64,000 nucleotides of DNA from Acidobacteriota bacterium (GCA_003223215.1 QHYH01000101.1:26877-90876); one strand, 5' to 3'. Counted from the first letter of the stretch, positions 1 through 8,554 are shown. Notes: generated by a model not told the origin, from the sequence alone. Made by a program: numbers and translations.

Positions 1-801
1 GAGAACGGCGCGGGCGCGTTCGGCAATCACGTTGGTGCGCGTGCCACCCTCGACGATATCGGCGTTGATGCTGACGCCGCGGCGGCCGTCGTTCCACCTT
101 TCAATCCGCGTGAGCTGCGCGGCTAGTTCGTACACAGCGTTGATGCCTTCTTCGGGAGCGAGGCCGGCGTGGGAGGCGCGGCCGTGAACGATTAATTCGG
201 CTTCGCCAACACCTTTGCGTGCCGTTTTCAGCAGGCCGCGCGGACCAAAGGAAGGTTCCAGTACCAAGACGGCGTCGCTGCGGCGCGCCTCGCTTTCGAT
301 CAGTTTGCGCGAGGATTCGCTGCCGATTTCTTCATCGGAGGTCCACAGGAAGACGGCTTGTTTCCTCATCTTGACGTTTGATCTTTGGAGCGTTTCGAGC
401 GCAAAAAGTGCCTGAACGATGCCGGCCTTCATGTCGAAGGTTCCCGGGCCGTAGGCTTTATTACCGGAGATACGGAAGGGCACTTCCTTGAGGGTTCCGG
501 TGGAATAAACCGTGTCGTAGTGCCCCAGGACAAGCAGCTGCCCGGCAGCATGAGATTTCGGACGGTAAGTCACGCGGAGGTGGTCGCCGCGATGCTTCTG
601 CGGGAGACGTTCGACGTGGAGGCCCTGTTCCTGCCACTCCTTGGCGATTACCCTCGAGCAGCGGTCGGCGGCAGCTTTCGCAAGGCTGGGCGATTCCGTG
701 GTCACGAACCGGCGTAAAAGCCGGAGCATTTCCGGGAGACGCGGCTTCAGCGCGCCAAGCAGCGTCAAAGGCAAAGGGGAGTCCGCCATGGCCGCGGCCA
801 T
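1..801 (-). CDS. M20-family metallopeptidase, glutamate carboxypeptidase type (C-terminus beyond window)
   Basis: The gene runs off the left edge; 267 N-terminal residues are visible. They hold the M20 zinc signatures: GHYDTV near residue 93 (His94, Asp96), GTFDMKAG near 120, the general-base pair in TSDEEIGS near 154-161, and LEPS near 181. HGRASHAG near 206 opens the lid/dimerisation domain. The order fits carboxypeptidase G2-like enzymes that remove C-terminal glutamate or hydrolyse small peptides; the substrate cannot be read from sequence. There is no signal peptide, so it is probably cytoplasmic. ATG at 801 is the first of two in-frame starts (the other at 789), neither with a strong ribosome site. 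It is divergent from fabZ. Confidence 0.85.
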   Translation of the reverse strand, partial: MAAAMADSPLPLTLLGALKPRLPEMLRLLRRFVTTESPSLAKAAADRCSRVIAKEWQEQGLHVERLPQKHRGDHLRVTYRPKSHAAGQLLVLGHYDTVYSTGTLKEVPFRISGNKAYGPGTFDMKAGIVQALFALETLQRSNVKMRKQAVFLWTSDEEIGSESSRKLIESEARRSDAVLVLEPSFGPRGLLKTARKGVGEAELIVHGRASHAGLAPEEGINAVYELAAQLTRIERWNDGRRGVSINADIVEGGTRTNVIAERARAVL

Positions 802-914
802 GCTAGCAGCGGCTTCGAGGCAGGGCAACGTCGAGTGCCTGGCGCCTGCCGAGGCTCTGCGATCTTGCCTCTGCGGGCCTCTTCGCGGAAGAGCGCGTAT
901 CGCCAAGGCCGCGG

Positions 915-930
915 TTCGCTTATAATTAGA
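915..930 (+). promoter_or_regulatory. possible -10 element upstream of fabZ
   Basis: A perfect TATAAT lies at 921-926, about 65 nt before the fabZ start, in the divergent region between the M20 peptidase and the lipid A cluster. No convincing -35 hexamer sits 16-18 nt upstream, so this is only a candidate. Confidence 0.3.
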
Positions 931-990
931 ATTTTCCCGGGATTCCTGCCAGTCGCTGCCGAGCGGGTGTGCGGCAACGGAGACCGCGAA

Positions 991-1458
991 ATGATCATGG
1001 ATGTTGTGCAAATTCAGAAGATTCTGCCGCATCGCTACCCGTTTCTGTTCGTGGACGCCGTGGTGGAAATGGAGCGTCTGAAGAGCATCGTGGGCGTGAA
1101 AAACGTTACCGTCAACGAAGCCTATTTTCAAGGCCATTTTCCGGGGGCGCCGGTCATGCCGGGCGTGCTGATTATCGAATCCATGGCGCAAACCGGGGGG
1201 TTGCTGCTGTTACAAGAGGTGCCGGACCGGGAAAAGAAGCTGCTTTACTTTGCCGCCGTGGATGGCGCGCGATTCCGCCGGCCGGTGGTGCCGGGAGACC
1301 AGCTGCGCGTGGAAATGAAGGTGATTGCGTGGCGCGGGGACTTCTGCAAGCTGGAGGGGCGAGCAACCGTTGACGGCCAACTGGCTGCCGAGGCGACCTT
1401 GATGTGCAAGATGGTGGACCGCGTGCCAGCCGCTCAGGCGGAAAAATCCGCAAAATGA
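991..1458 (+). CDS. fabZ: 3-hydroxyacyl-[ACP] dehydratase FabZ
   Basis: Removes water from (3R)-hydroxyacyl-ACP in type II fatty acid synthesis, competing with lipid A synthesis for hydroxyacyl-ACP. The 155-residue hot-dog protein shows HRYPFLFVD near residue 14 and GHFPGAPVMPG near 48 (catalytic His49), followed by the catalytic Glu63 in IIESMAQ. The ATG at 991 is preceded by GGAGA at suitable spacing; the open frame continues upstream to 835, but that extension lacks family similarity. Its stop overlaps lpxA as ATGA, the usual fabZ-lpxA arrangement. Confidence 0.95.
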   Translation: MIMDVVQIQKILPHRYPFLFVDAVVEMERLKSIVGVKNVTVNEAYFQGHFPGAPVMPGVLIIESMAQTGGLLLLQEVPDREKKLLYFAAVDGARFRRPVVPGDQLRVEMKVIAWRGDFCKLEGRATVDGQLAAEATLMCKMVDRVPAAQAEKSAK

Positions 1459-2240
1459 CAAAGGCTGAGATTCATCCGCAAGCCACCGTCGCCGAAAGCG
1501 CGAGGCTCGGAAAAGGTGTTCGGGTTGGCGCATTCGCCGTTGTGGGAGACGGCGTGGAACTCGGCGAAGGCTGCCTGCTGCACTCCCATGCGGTGGTCAA
1601 TGGGCCGTCGCGATTCGGTAAGAACAATGTCTTTCATGGCTTCTGCGTGATTGGCGGCGATCCGCAGGACTACACCTTTCGCGGCGAACGCGCCGAACTG
1701 ATTGCGGGTGAAGGAAACATATTCCGGGAGTACGTGACCGTGAGCCGGGGCACCGAGAAGGGCGGGGGCAAGACCTGTCTGGGGGACGACAATTTTTTCC
1801 TCGCCTATTCGCACGTTGGGCACGATTGCCGCATTGGCAGTCACACGCTGTTTGTGAACGGAGCGACTCTCGCGGGGCACGTGACGGTGGAAGATTTCGC
1901 GACCATTGGCGCCTTTTGCCCGGTGCACCAGTTTTGCCGGATTGGCCGCTACGCTTACATCGGCGCGTCAACGGTGATTACGCAGGATGTGCCGCCGTTC
2001 TCGAAGGTGGTGACCGAGCGCGAGACGAGGAGCTATGGGATTAACACCATTGGCCTGGAGCGCAAGGGGTTTTCGCCCGAGCGCTTGCAGGCGCTGAAGG
2101 GCGCGTTTCGCTTGCTCTTGCGCTCGAAATTGAATACGTCGCAGGCGCTGGTGGAGATGAAAAAGAAGCTGAACGAGTCCTCGGACGTAAGGGAATTAAT
2201 CCAGTTCATTGAAAGCGCCGAGCGGGGTATTGTGAAGTAA
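1455..2240 (+). CDS. lpxA: acyl-ACP--UDP-N-acetylglucosamine O-acyltransferase LpxA
   Basis: First enzyme of lipid A synthesis: transfers a 3-hydroxyacyl chain from ACP to UDP-GlcNAc (or to the 3-amino analogue in some bacteria). The 261-residue protein has the left-handed beta-helix hexapeptide pattern through about residue 190 and the family motif SHVGHDC, with His123 matching the catalytic His125 of E. coli. GATLAGHV and VHQFC follow, then the alpha-helical C-terminal domain. It overlaps fabZ by 4 nt. The dehydrogenase downstream raises the question of whether the acceptor is UDP-GlcNAc or UDP-GlcNAc3N. Confidence 0.95.
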   Translation: MTKAEIHPQATVAESARLGKGVRVGAFAVVGDGVELGEGCLLHSHAVVNGPSRFGKNNVFHGFCVIGGDPQDYTFRGERAELIAGEGNIFREYVTVSRGTEKGGGKTCLGDDNFFLAYSHVGHDCRIGSHTLFVNGATLAGHVTVEDFATIGAFCPVHQFCRIGRYAYIGASTVITQDVPPFSKVVTERETRSYGINTIGLERKGFSPERLQALKGAFRLLLRSKLNTSQALVEMKKKLNESSDVRELIQFIESAERGIVK

Positions 2241-2247
2241 ATTGGCT

Positions 2248-3132
2248 ATGCCTTTCATGCCGGACACGAACGCCCCGACAAGCTGGGGCCTCATCGCCGG
2301 AAACGGGCGGTTCCCGTTCCTGGTGCTCGAAGGCGCGCGCAGCCAGGGAATCGACATGGCGGTTATCGCGCTCAAAGAGGAGGCGTCGCCGGAGCTTGAG
2401 AAAGCTGCGAAAAGATTGCATTGGGTAAGCCTCGGTGAGTTGAGCAAAACCATTGACTTGATGCACCGGGAGGGCGTGACCCAGGCGGTCATGGCTGGAC
2501 AAGTGAAGCACAACAAAATCTTCAGCGCAATTCGGCCGGATTGGAAACTGGCGAAGCTGCTGTTTTCACTGCCGCAAAAAAATACCGACGCGCTGATTGG
2601 CGCCGTAGCTCGCGTGCTGGAGGAGGAAGGCATCCGGCTGGTGGATTCGACACTCTTCTTGAAGCCGCTGCTGCCGGAGGCCGGTGTGCTTACGCGGCGC
2701 GCTCCGAATGAGCATGAAGCCGAAGACATTGCCTATGGTCGCGCGCTAGCGCAGCAAATCGCGGGGATGGACATCGGGCAAACCGTGGTGATCGCCGACA
2801 AGGCGTGTGTTGCCGTGGAGGCCATGGAAGGAACCGACCAAGTCATCGCCCGCGCCGGGCGCATCGCTCCCGGCAGGCCGCTTGTGGTCGTAAAAGTAAG
2901 CAAGCCCGGACAGGACATGCGCTTCGATGTACCTGTGATCGGCTTGGCCACCGTCGAACACATGAGAGATTCCGGGGCTACCGCTCTAGCCGTGGACGCA
3001 GGACGAACGCTCCTTTTCGACAAAACCAAGCTGATCGAATTAGCGGATTCGGAAGGAATCGCCATCCAGGCCTTTCCTCCGTCCGCTTTGGCGGAACCAA
3101 AGGACGCTACAAGGGGAATCAACAAAGAATGA
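2248..3132 (+). CDS. lpxI: UDP-2,3-diacylglucosamine pyrophosphatase LpxI (DUF1009)
   Basis: Hydrolyses UDP-2,3-diacylglucosamine to lipid X and UMP, the step done by LpxH in E. coli. The roughly 294-residue protein matches the LpxI family: an N-terminal nucleotide-binding part beginning WGLIAGNGRFP near residue 12, MAGQVKH and ALIGAVARVLEEEG in the middle, and the C-terminal catalytic part with ADKACVAVEAMEGTD. LpxI replaces LpxH in many non-enteric Gram-negatives and is often placed next to lpxA. Start is uncertain: ATG at 2248, TTG at 2242 and ATG at 2257 are all possible, with no clear ribosome site. The stop overlaps the next gene as ATGA. Confidence 0.92.
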   Translation: MPFMPDTNAPTSWGLIAGNGRFPFLVLEGARSQGIDMAVIALKEEASPELEKAAKRLHWVSLGELSKTIDLMHREGVTQAVMAGQVKHNKIFSAIRPDWKLAKLLFSLPQKNTDALIGAVARVLEEEGIRLVDSTLFLKPLLPEAGVLTRRAPNEHEAEDIAYGRALAQQIAGMDIGQTVVIADKACVAVEAMEGTDQVIARAGRIAPGRPLVVVKVSKPGQDMRFDVPVIGLATVEHMRDSGATALAVDAGRTLLFDKTKLIELADSEGIAIQAFPPSALAEPKDATRGINKE

Positions 3133-4127
3133 GCGGGGTGTCCGAATCAAGAAAAATCCGTGTCGCCGTCGTGGGCACGGGAGAATTTGGGCGGAATCAC
3201 GCGCGCGTATACCGGGAACTCGGCGGCGTGGAGCTGGTTGGCGTTTACGACCAGAGTCCACAACGCGCCGCCGCCGTTGCAAAAGAATTTCAAGCGCCGG
3301 TTCTCGGGAGCCTCGAGGAATTGCAAGGCCACGCGGATGCGGTGAGCGTTGCCGTGCCTACCGTTGCGCACGCCCGGGTGGGGTGCCAACTTTTGGGAAT
3401 GGGATTGGATGTTTTGGTCGAGAAGCCTATGGCGGTGGATTTGACGGAGGCCGACGCACTCCTTGCGGCGGCAAAGAAGAACAAGCGCATCCTTCAGGTA
3501 GGCCATGTCGAGCGCTTCAATCCGGCTGTTCGCGCGGTAGAACCGATCCTAAATCGCCCGCTGTTTTTCGAAGTTCACCGGTTGGGTGTGTTTACTCCAC
3601 GCAGCCTGGATGTGGATGTAATCTACGACTTGATGATCCACGACCTGGACATCCTGCTGGCATTGGTCAATGAACCGGTGATGGAAGTGAAGGCCGTGGG
3701 TATACCTGTTTTGAGCGACAAGGTGGACATTGCTCATGCCCGGCTGGAATTCGCAGGCGGCGCCGTGGCTAACGTAACGGCTAGCCGTGTTTCGACCGAG
3801 CGGGTGCGGAAAATGCGCTTCTTCCAGCAGCGCGAGTACGTTTCGCTGGATTATACGCGGCGCGATGCTCTCCGCGTTGGCGTGAAACGGCCCGGTCCGC
3901 AGCCGGAATTGGGGTTTGAGAAGCTGCCTGCCCCGGCCGTCGAGCCTTTGCACGCGGAACTCGAAGTCTTTGTTGAGGCTTCGCGCACGCGACATGAGCC
4001 GCCCACCAACGGCGCGGCGGGCCGCGAGGCGCTCGCGTTGGCCGGCCGCGTCATGGCAAGCATCCAGGAGCACGCGGCGCGCGTCCAACCAGAAGCACTA
4101 GCCGCGCGAGAAATTACGACATTATGA
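3129..4127 (+). CDS. Gfo/Idh/MocA-family NAD(P)-dependent sugar dehydrogenase, possible UDP-GlcNAc 3-dehydrogenase
   Basis: 332 residues with an N-terminal Rossmann fold (VAVVGTGEFGRNH near residue 12), the EKP motif at 98-100 whose Lys is catalytic in this family, and the C-terminal beta-sheet domain with VGHVERFNP. Placement in the lipid A cluster suggests a nucleotide-sugar substrate. GnnA of Acidithiobacillus and Leptospira, also Gfo/Idh/MocA, oxidises UDP-GlcNAc at C3 so that GnnB can install the amino group of GlcNAc3N. A GnnB-type aminotransferase is not adjacent here, so the assignment to GnnA is inference. ATGA overlaps on both sides indicate coupled translation. Confidence 0.7.
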   Translation: MSGVSESRKIRVAVVGTGEFGRNHARVYRELGGVELVGVYDQSPQRAAAVAKEFQAPVLGSLEELQGHADAVSVAVPTVAHARVGCQLLGMGLDVLVEKPMAVDLTEADALLAAAKKNKRILQVGHVERFNPAVRAVEPILNRPLFFEVHRLGVFTPRSLDVDVIYDLMIHDLDILLALVNEPVMEVKAVGIPVLSDKVDIAHARLEFAGGAVANVTASRVSTERVRKMRFFQQREYVSLDYTRRDALRVGVKRPGPQPELGFEKLPAPAVEPLHAELEVFVEASRTRHEPPTNGAAGREALALAGRVMASIQEHAARVQPEALAAREITTL

Positions 4128-5497
4128 TCGCCCGATTCCTAGTTCCGATGGGCGCTCGTCCGCCTGCTCCAACCGATCGAGTGACGCAGCGCCGCCGTCC
4201 GACGACGATGGATGAGCGCACGCTCGTGCCGGCTATGCTGCCCATCGTGCCGTTGAACGGACAATCCAAGATACCGCCGAACCTGCCCCTCGAGTCCATT
4301 GCCAGGCGTGTCGTGGTGCCTCGCGACGTGAACCGCGAAGCCTACGGCGTTCAGGAAGACCTCACGGCGCCGCTGCAGCCGACTGATCTCGATCTGAGAA
4401 TCACCGTGCCCGCCGGAGCGGCACCTCCGGCTGTCATTGAGCCGCTGACCCTTCCACCCCCCGTGGATCTGGTCGGGCCGGACATTTTCACGACCGGCGA
4501 AGTGCATCTGGCCGCTCCCGAGCAAAAAGAGGAGAGCGCCAAGTGGCAAATCGCGACGCGGGCCTCCTCGGTTGCATTTCACGTCCTTCTGATCTCCTTG
4601 CTTTTGCTGCAATCGAAATGGTTTCCCGCGCACCCGCCGACACAGGAAGAGATCGAGATGGCGCGAAATCAATTGAGGGTGCTGCTTCCCCCCGGGGCGT
4701 TTGAACCGTCCAGGCCTGCGTTGCACCCCACGCCTCCTTCGCCAAAGGTGCATCTGGACCCGCGCCTGCTGCGGGAAGTCGCGCCCCCCGAACCACAACC
4801 TGCGCCGCCACCGCAGCCGGAGAAGCCGCTGAAGGAATTGCCGAGCGCGCCGCTGCCGAAGGTCAACACGGCTCCGCCCGAAGCGCAACCCAACGCGCCT
4901 GCACCCAAGGTAGAGGCGCCAAAGACTCCTTTGAAGCTCGAAGCGCCGGATGCTCCCCAGCCGCAGCACAGTCTGATTTTGCCGAAGAATTCGCTGAACC
5001 GCTCCCTCCAGGACACCATCCGCGAAACCGCCAAGAACCCCAACTCGGGCGGGCGGGCTGGCGTGTACAGCGGTCCCATGCCCCATGGCGGCGGAGGACT
5101 GAACGGTGGTTCCGATGGCTCGCAGGGTTCGGGTGGTACGTTCGGAAACGGCTATGAAATCCTGACGCCGACCGAAGGCGTGGATTTCAGTGACTACATG
5201 AATCGTGTCGTGGCGGCGGTGCGGCGCAATTGGTATGCGGTTATGCCGGAATCGGCAATGCTCGGGGACCGCGGCCGGGTGGCCCTGCAATTTCGCATTA
5301 TGAAAAATGGTTCGGTGCCCGACGGGGAACCGGTGCGGATTATGGGTTCAGGCAAGGAGCCTTTGGACCGGGCGGCGGTGTCCGCCATTCGCTCGTCGAA
5401 TCCTTTTGAACCGCTGCCGTCCGCCTTCAGCGGGCCTTACATCGAGCTGCGATTTATTTTCCTGTACAATTTGCCCATCGAAGCCGCTTACCAATGA
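4124..5497 (+). CDS. TonB-family protein
   Basis: 457 residues. A cytoplasmic N-terminal stretch of about 145 residues is followed by one membrane segment near 148-164 (VAFHVLLISLLLLQ). Next come a proline-rich periplasmic linker (about 185-290), a Gly/Ser-rich part (about 315-345) and a TonB C-terminal domain from about 360, with the typical basic start (VAAVRRNWY) and a PF-containing end. TonB proteins couple inner-membrane energy to outer-membrane receptors or act as energy-free periplasm-spanning scaffolds. The long N-terminal extension is unusual for E. coli-type TonB. No exbB or exbD is nearby. It overlaps its upstream and downstream neighbours by 4 nt each. Confidence 0.8.
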   Translation: MIARFLVPMGARPPAPTDRVTQRRRPTTMDERTLVPAMLPIVPLNGQSKIPPNLPLESIARRVVVPRDVNREAYGVQEDLTAPLQPTDLDLRITVPAGAAPPAVIEPLTLPPPVDLVGPDIFTTGEVHLAAPEQKEESAKWQIATRASSVAFHVLLISLLLLQSKWFPAHPPTQEEIEMARNQLRVLLPPGAFEPSRPALHPTPPSPKVHLDPRLLREVAPPEPQPAPPPQPEKPLKELPSAPLPKVNTAPPEAQPNAPAPKVEAPKTPLKLEAPDAPQPQHSLILPKNSLNRSLQDTIRETAKNPNSGGRAGVYSGPMPHGGGGLNGGSDGSQGSGGTFGNGYEILTPTEGVDFSDYMNRVVAAVRRNWYAVMPESAMLGDRGRVALQFRIMKNGSVPDGEPVRIMGSGKEPLDRAAVSAIRSSNPFEPLPSAFSGPYIELRFIFLYNLPIEAAYQ

Positions 5498-5592
5498 AGC
5501 TTCAGCGCCTGCAGATGGTTGGCCGTCTTCTTCTCGTGCTCTTCGTGCTCATCTTCATCTTGGTGCGCGCGCGGCATCTCCTGTTTCGATGA
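5494..5592 (+). CDS. 32-residue single-span membrane microprotein between the TonB gene and miaA
   Basis: A small open frame linked by ATGA overlaps to the stop of the TonB-family gene and to the start of miaA. The product has a basic, Gln-containing N-terminus, a run of about 15 Leu/Val/Ile/Phe residues (near 12-24), and an Arg/His-rich end, which is the layout of a one-pass membrane peptide. Perfect stop-start coupling on both sides supports translation; I recognise no family. It could instead serve only to pass ribosomes on to miaA. Too short for ordinary gene callers. Confidence 0.5.
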   Translation: MKLQRLQMVGRLLLVLFVLIFILVRARHLLFR

Positions 5593-6575
5593 AACCGGAA
5601 AACTCGCAGCCGCTTCTGGTTGCCATCGTTGGTCCGACGGCATCAGGCAAATCCGCCCTTGGAATCTGGCTGGCCGAACGGCTCGGCGGTGAGGTGGTGG
5701 CGTGCGATTCCACGCAGCTATACCGCGGGTTTGATATTGGCACGGCCAAACCACGCGCTGCGGAGCGGCGCGGTGTGGCGCATCATTTGATGGATCTCCT
5801 CGATCCCGGCGAGGCGGCCACATCCGGCGGTTACCGGGAAAGGGCATTGGCGGTCCTCGAGGATTTGCGGCGGCGGAAACGTTTGCCGATCTTCACCGTG
5901 GGGACAGGATTGTATCTGCGCGCGCTGCTGGATGGCCTTGCCGAAGTCCCACAGCGCTCCCAAGAATTGCGCGAGCGACTGCGTGCCAGCACCGACGCGC
6001 ATGCCTCCGGCCATCTTCATCGCATGTTGAGGAGGCTCGATCCTCACGCGGCGCAAAAGATTGCCCCGGCCGACGAACAAAAGCTGATTCGAGCGATTGA
6101 GGTTTGCCTGCTGACGCAGAAGCCGCTCTCCGAACTGCAGCGCAGCGGGCACAAGCCGCTCGAGGGTTGGCGAGCGGTGAAGATTGGCTTAATACCCCCA
6201 CGCGAAAACCTTTATGAGCGAATCCATGCGCGAACGGCCTCCATGCTCGATCAAGGATGGCTGCGGGAAGTCGAGGGTCTGCTCGGAAGGAGTCTTGACG
6301 AAAACGCAAAACCGTTTGATTTCATCGGCTACCGCGAATTACGCGCCGTTTTGCGAAACGAGTTGTCGCTCGAGCAAGCCCGCGAGGTCATCGAGCGAGC
6401 TACGCGACGCTATGCCAAGCGTCAACTCACCTGGTTTCGCAAAGAGGCCGGTGTCGAATGGTTTGCCGGTTTCGGTGATGAAGGGGACTTGCAAGACGCC
6501 ATTTTCCGGTTCCTCGAATCTCAAGGGTCTCAAGGGGTGGAACGTAGTCGCGGGGCCCGCAAGAGGAGTGTATAA
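5589..6575 (+). CDS. miaA: tRNA dimethylallyltransferase MiaA
   Basis: Adds a dimethylallyl group to A37 of tRNAs that read codons starting with U. The 328-residue protein has a P-loop GPTASGKS at 15-22, DSTQLYRGFDIGTAKP near 41-56, HHLMDL near 66, VGTGLYLRALLDGL near 102, and the C-terminal FDFIGYREL and RRYAKRQLTWFRK motifs of the family. The start overlaps the upstream microprotein by 4 nt; ribosome entry is probably by coupling. Followed by hflX, as in many bacteria where miaA, hfq and hflX lie close together; no hfq is seen between them here. Confidence 0.95.
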   Translation: MKPENSQPLLVAIVGPTASGKSALGIWLAERLGGEVVACDSTQLYRGFDIGTAKPRAAERRGVAHHLMDLLDPGEAATSGGYRERALAVLEDLRRRKRLPIFTVGTGLYLRALLDGLAEVPQRSQELRERLRASTDAHASGHLHRMLRRLDPHAAQKIAPADEQKLIRAIEVCLLTQKPLSELQRSGHKPLEGWRAVKIGLIPPRENLYERIHARTASMLDQGWLREVEGLLGRSLDENAKPFDFIGYRELRAVLRNELSLEQAREVIERATRRYAKRQLTWFRKEAGVEWFAGFGDEGDLQDAIFRFLESQGSQGVERSRGARKRSV

Positions 6576-6639
6576 TTCTGTTTCGGATGCATTCCCCCAA
6601 GAAAGCGCACAATCGTATCGTGACTCCCAGCCGGCTCCC

Positions 6640-8025
6640 GTGACGAAAACACCGCATCCCATCTCGACTGCGGAGCGCGCCTTGCTTGTGGGCGTGGGGT
6701 GGAAGCGTGCGCCTCGCTTTCCCGGCATGCCCGCGGGCGAGCCGGGCCGCGAGTCCCTTTCCGAATTGGTTGAATTGGCGCGTAGTGCCGGCGCGGAAGT
6801 TGCGGGAACCGTCTTTCAATTGCGAGAGGCCGCCGATCCCGCCACGCTTGTCGGCCGCGGGAAACTGGACGAAATCCGCGCGGAAGCTACGGCGCACAAA
6901 GCGCCGCTCATCATTTTCGACAGCAACCTTTCTCCCGTACAACAGCGAAACATCGAAGAGGTCACCGATCGCCGCGTAATTGACCGCACGCAGCTTATTC
7001 TCGACATTTTCGCCCGTCATGCGCGAAGCCGCGAAGGCCAGTTGCAAGTGGAGCTGGCACAATTGAATTACTTGCTGCCGCGCCTGACGGGGAAGGGCAC
7101 GGCAATGTCCCGTCTTGGCGGTAAGAGCGGTGGGGGTGGCGCAGGTGGAGCCGGGGGCGGCGCAGGGCGAATCGGCGTTCGCGGCCCTGGCGAGAAAAAA
7201 CTCGAAACCGACCGACGCCGGATTCGCGAGCGCGTCCGCAAGATTCAGGCGACTATTGACGAGGTTCGCAGGCAGCGGGCGCTGCGCCGTGAAGCGCGCA
7301 ATGCCGTGCCCCTGGGAACCATTGCGCTGGTGGGCTACACCAACGCCGGCAAATCGACCTTGTTCAATGCACTGAGCCGCGCCGAGGTCCTGGTGTCCCC
7401 GAAAATGTTTGCTACTCTTGACCCGACCATCCGTGCGATCCGCCTGCTCTCGAATCGCCGCGTGCTGCTCGCCGATACCGTCGGATTTATTCGTGACTTG
7501 CCGAAAGGATTGCTTACAGCGTTCCGCGCGACGCTCGAGGAAGTACAGGAGGCGGCGCTGATTCTGCACGTCAGCGACGTGTCGAATCCGCATTACGAGG
7601 AGCTCGATGAGGACGTCGAGAAAATTCTGCGCGAACTCGATGTTGCCGACCGTCCACGGCTTCGCGTGCTGAACAAGGCGGACCGTCTTAGCCGTGAAGA
7701 GCGGAAATCCTTGGAGTCGAGCGCGGCAAAAGCCGGCGATAACGCACCGGTGCTGGTGTCCGCGTTGACCGGCGAGGGCATCGCCGAATTGTTGTGCCGC
7801 ATGGACACTGCCATGCCCGGCGATCCTCTCCTCATGCTTTCCATACGGCTGCCACTGGCTGAAGGGCGTATCTTGGCATTGATTCATGCTCTGGGACGCG
7901 TCGTGCATTCGGAGATCGACGACTCGCACATCCGGCTTGATGCGGAGATTCCGTCGTCGGTGGCAAAGCGTCTGGGATTGCGCGAATACCGCGTGGATGG
8001 AACTTTTCAGCCTTCCCCGTCGTAG
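6640..8025 (+). CDS. hflX: GTPase HflX
   Basis: Ribosome-splitting GTPase that rescues 70S particles after heat or antibiotic stress. The N-terminal HflX domain has LVGRGKLDEI near residue 72 and the long-helix region with NYLLPRL. A Gly-rich linker then precedes the G domain: G1 GYTNAGKST near 232, G3 DTVGFIRDLP, G4 NKAD, G5 SALTGEG. The open frame extends far upstream inside miaA, so the start is uncertain. GTG at 6640 lies just before the conserved core; GTG at 6568, overlapping the miaA stop, is the alternative. Length from 6640 is 461 residues. Confidence 0.93.
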   Translation: MTKTPHPISTAERALLVGVGWKRAPRFPGMPAGEPGRESLSELVELARSAGAEVAGTVFQLREAADPATLVGRGKLDEIRAEATAHKAPLIIFDSNLSPVQQRNIEEVTDRRVIDRTQLILDIFARHARSREGQLQVELAQLNYLLPRLTGKGTAMSRLGGKSGGGGAGGAGGGAGRIGVRGPGEKKLETDRRRIRERVRKIQATIDEVRRQRALRREARNAVPLGTIALVGYTNAGKSTLFNALSRAEVLVSPKMFATLDPTIRAIRLLSNRRVLLADTVGFIRDLPKGLLTAFRATLEEVQEAALILHVSDVSNPHYEELDEDVEKILRELDVADRPRLRVLNKADRLSREERKSLESSAAKAGDNAPVLVSALTGEGIAELLCRMDTAMPGDPLLMLSIRLPLAEGRILALIHALGRVVHSEIDDSHIRLDAEIPSSVAKRLGLREYRVDGTFQPSPS

Positions 8026-8096
8026 TCGTTTGTGAAAGGCGGAAACTTCGCGCAGGTGTGCGCTGTGACGGAGAGAAGTTCCGGAGCGAGGTAGCC

Positions 8097-8297
8097 ATGG
8101 CTGCTTTCTTCCTGTGGTGCATTTTGTTCGTTTTGTGCTGGCCCATTGCGTTGTTGGCTCTCGTGATTTACCCCTTCGTGTGGCTTGTGACCCTGCCGTT
8201 CCGCATTTTCGGCATCGCGGTTACCGGAGTGCTGGGCTTTTTGAGCGCGCTCTTGCTGTTGCCGGTGCGATTGCTTCGCGGCCCACGCGCCATCTGA
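8097..8297 (+). CDS. small two-span membrane protein
   Basis: 66 residues, almost entirely hydrophobic: one span near residues 3-22 and a second near 30-55, with Pro and Trp between them and a short basic tail. The ATG at 8097 follows a strong GGAGCGAGG ribosome site. I cannot assign a family or function. It lies 70 nt downstream of hflX on the same strand and may be co-transcribed. Confidence 0.65.
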   Translation: MAAFFLWCILFVLCWPIALLALVIYPFVWLVTLPFRIFGIAVTGVLGFLSALLLLPVRLLRGPRAI

Positions 8298-8519
8298 GGC
8301 CTCACCGGTTTGTGATCGGCTAACTGCATAGTAAACAGGGCGGGATTCCGTTAGTTCTTGATTTTGGCTGACTTGGCGGGATGCCGAGCGGGCCGTCTCG
8401 CCTCTTCCCAGCCTGTGGAAAACGCTGTGGAAACTCCGATTGGCGTTCGACGGCAAATGTCCATCCGCCCGCACGTTTAGCCAAGGTCTTCTTTGACTTC
8501 ATCGCGTATCTTATTGACT

Positions 8520-8536
8520 AGGAATAGCTTATTCCT
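8520..8536. promoter_or_regulatory. perfect 7-bp inverted repeat, operator- or hairpin-like
   Basis: AGGAATA, a GCT spacer, then TATTCCT. It lies 18 nt before the ATG of a small open frame at 8555. It is not followed by a T-run, so it is not a standard terminator. It could bind a regulator or fold in RNA; no partner is known. Confidence 0.35.
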
Positions 8537-8554
8537 GTTCATCAAAGGTTAACC

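Noticed and set aside
6427..7929. 500-residue minus-strand open frame
   Set aside because: Antisense of hflX; no recognisable product.
8414..8434. Two TGTGGAAA boxes as a replication origin
   Set aside because: No dnaA, dnaN or gyrB nearby and only two boxes; kept as a low-interest regulatory observation.
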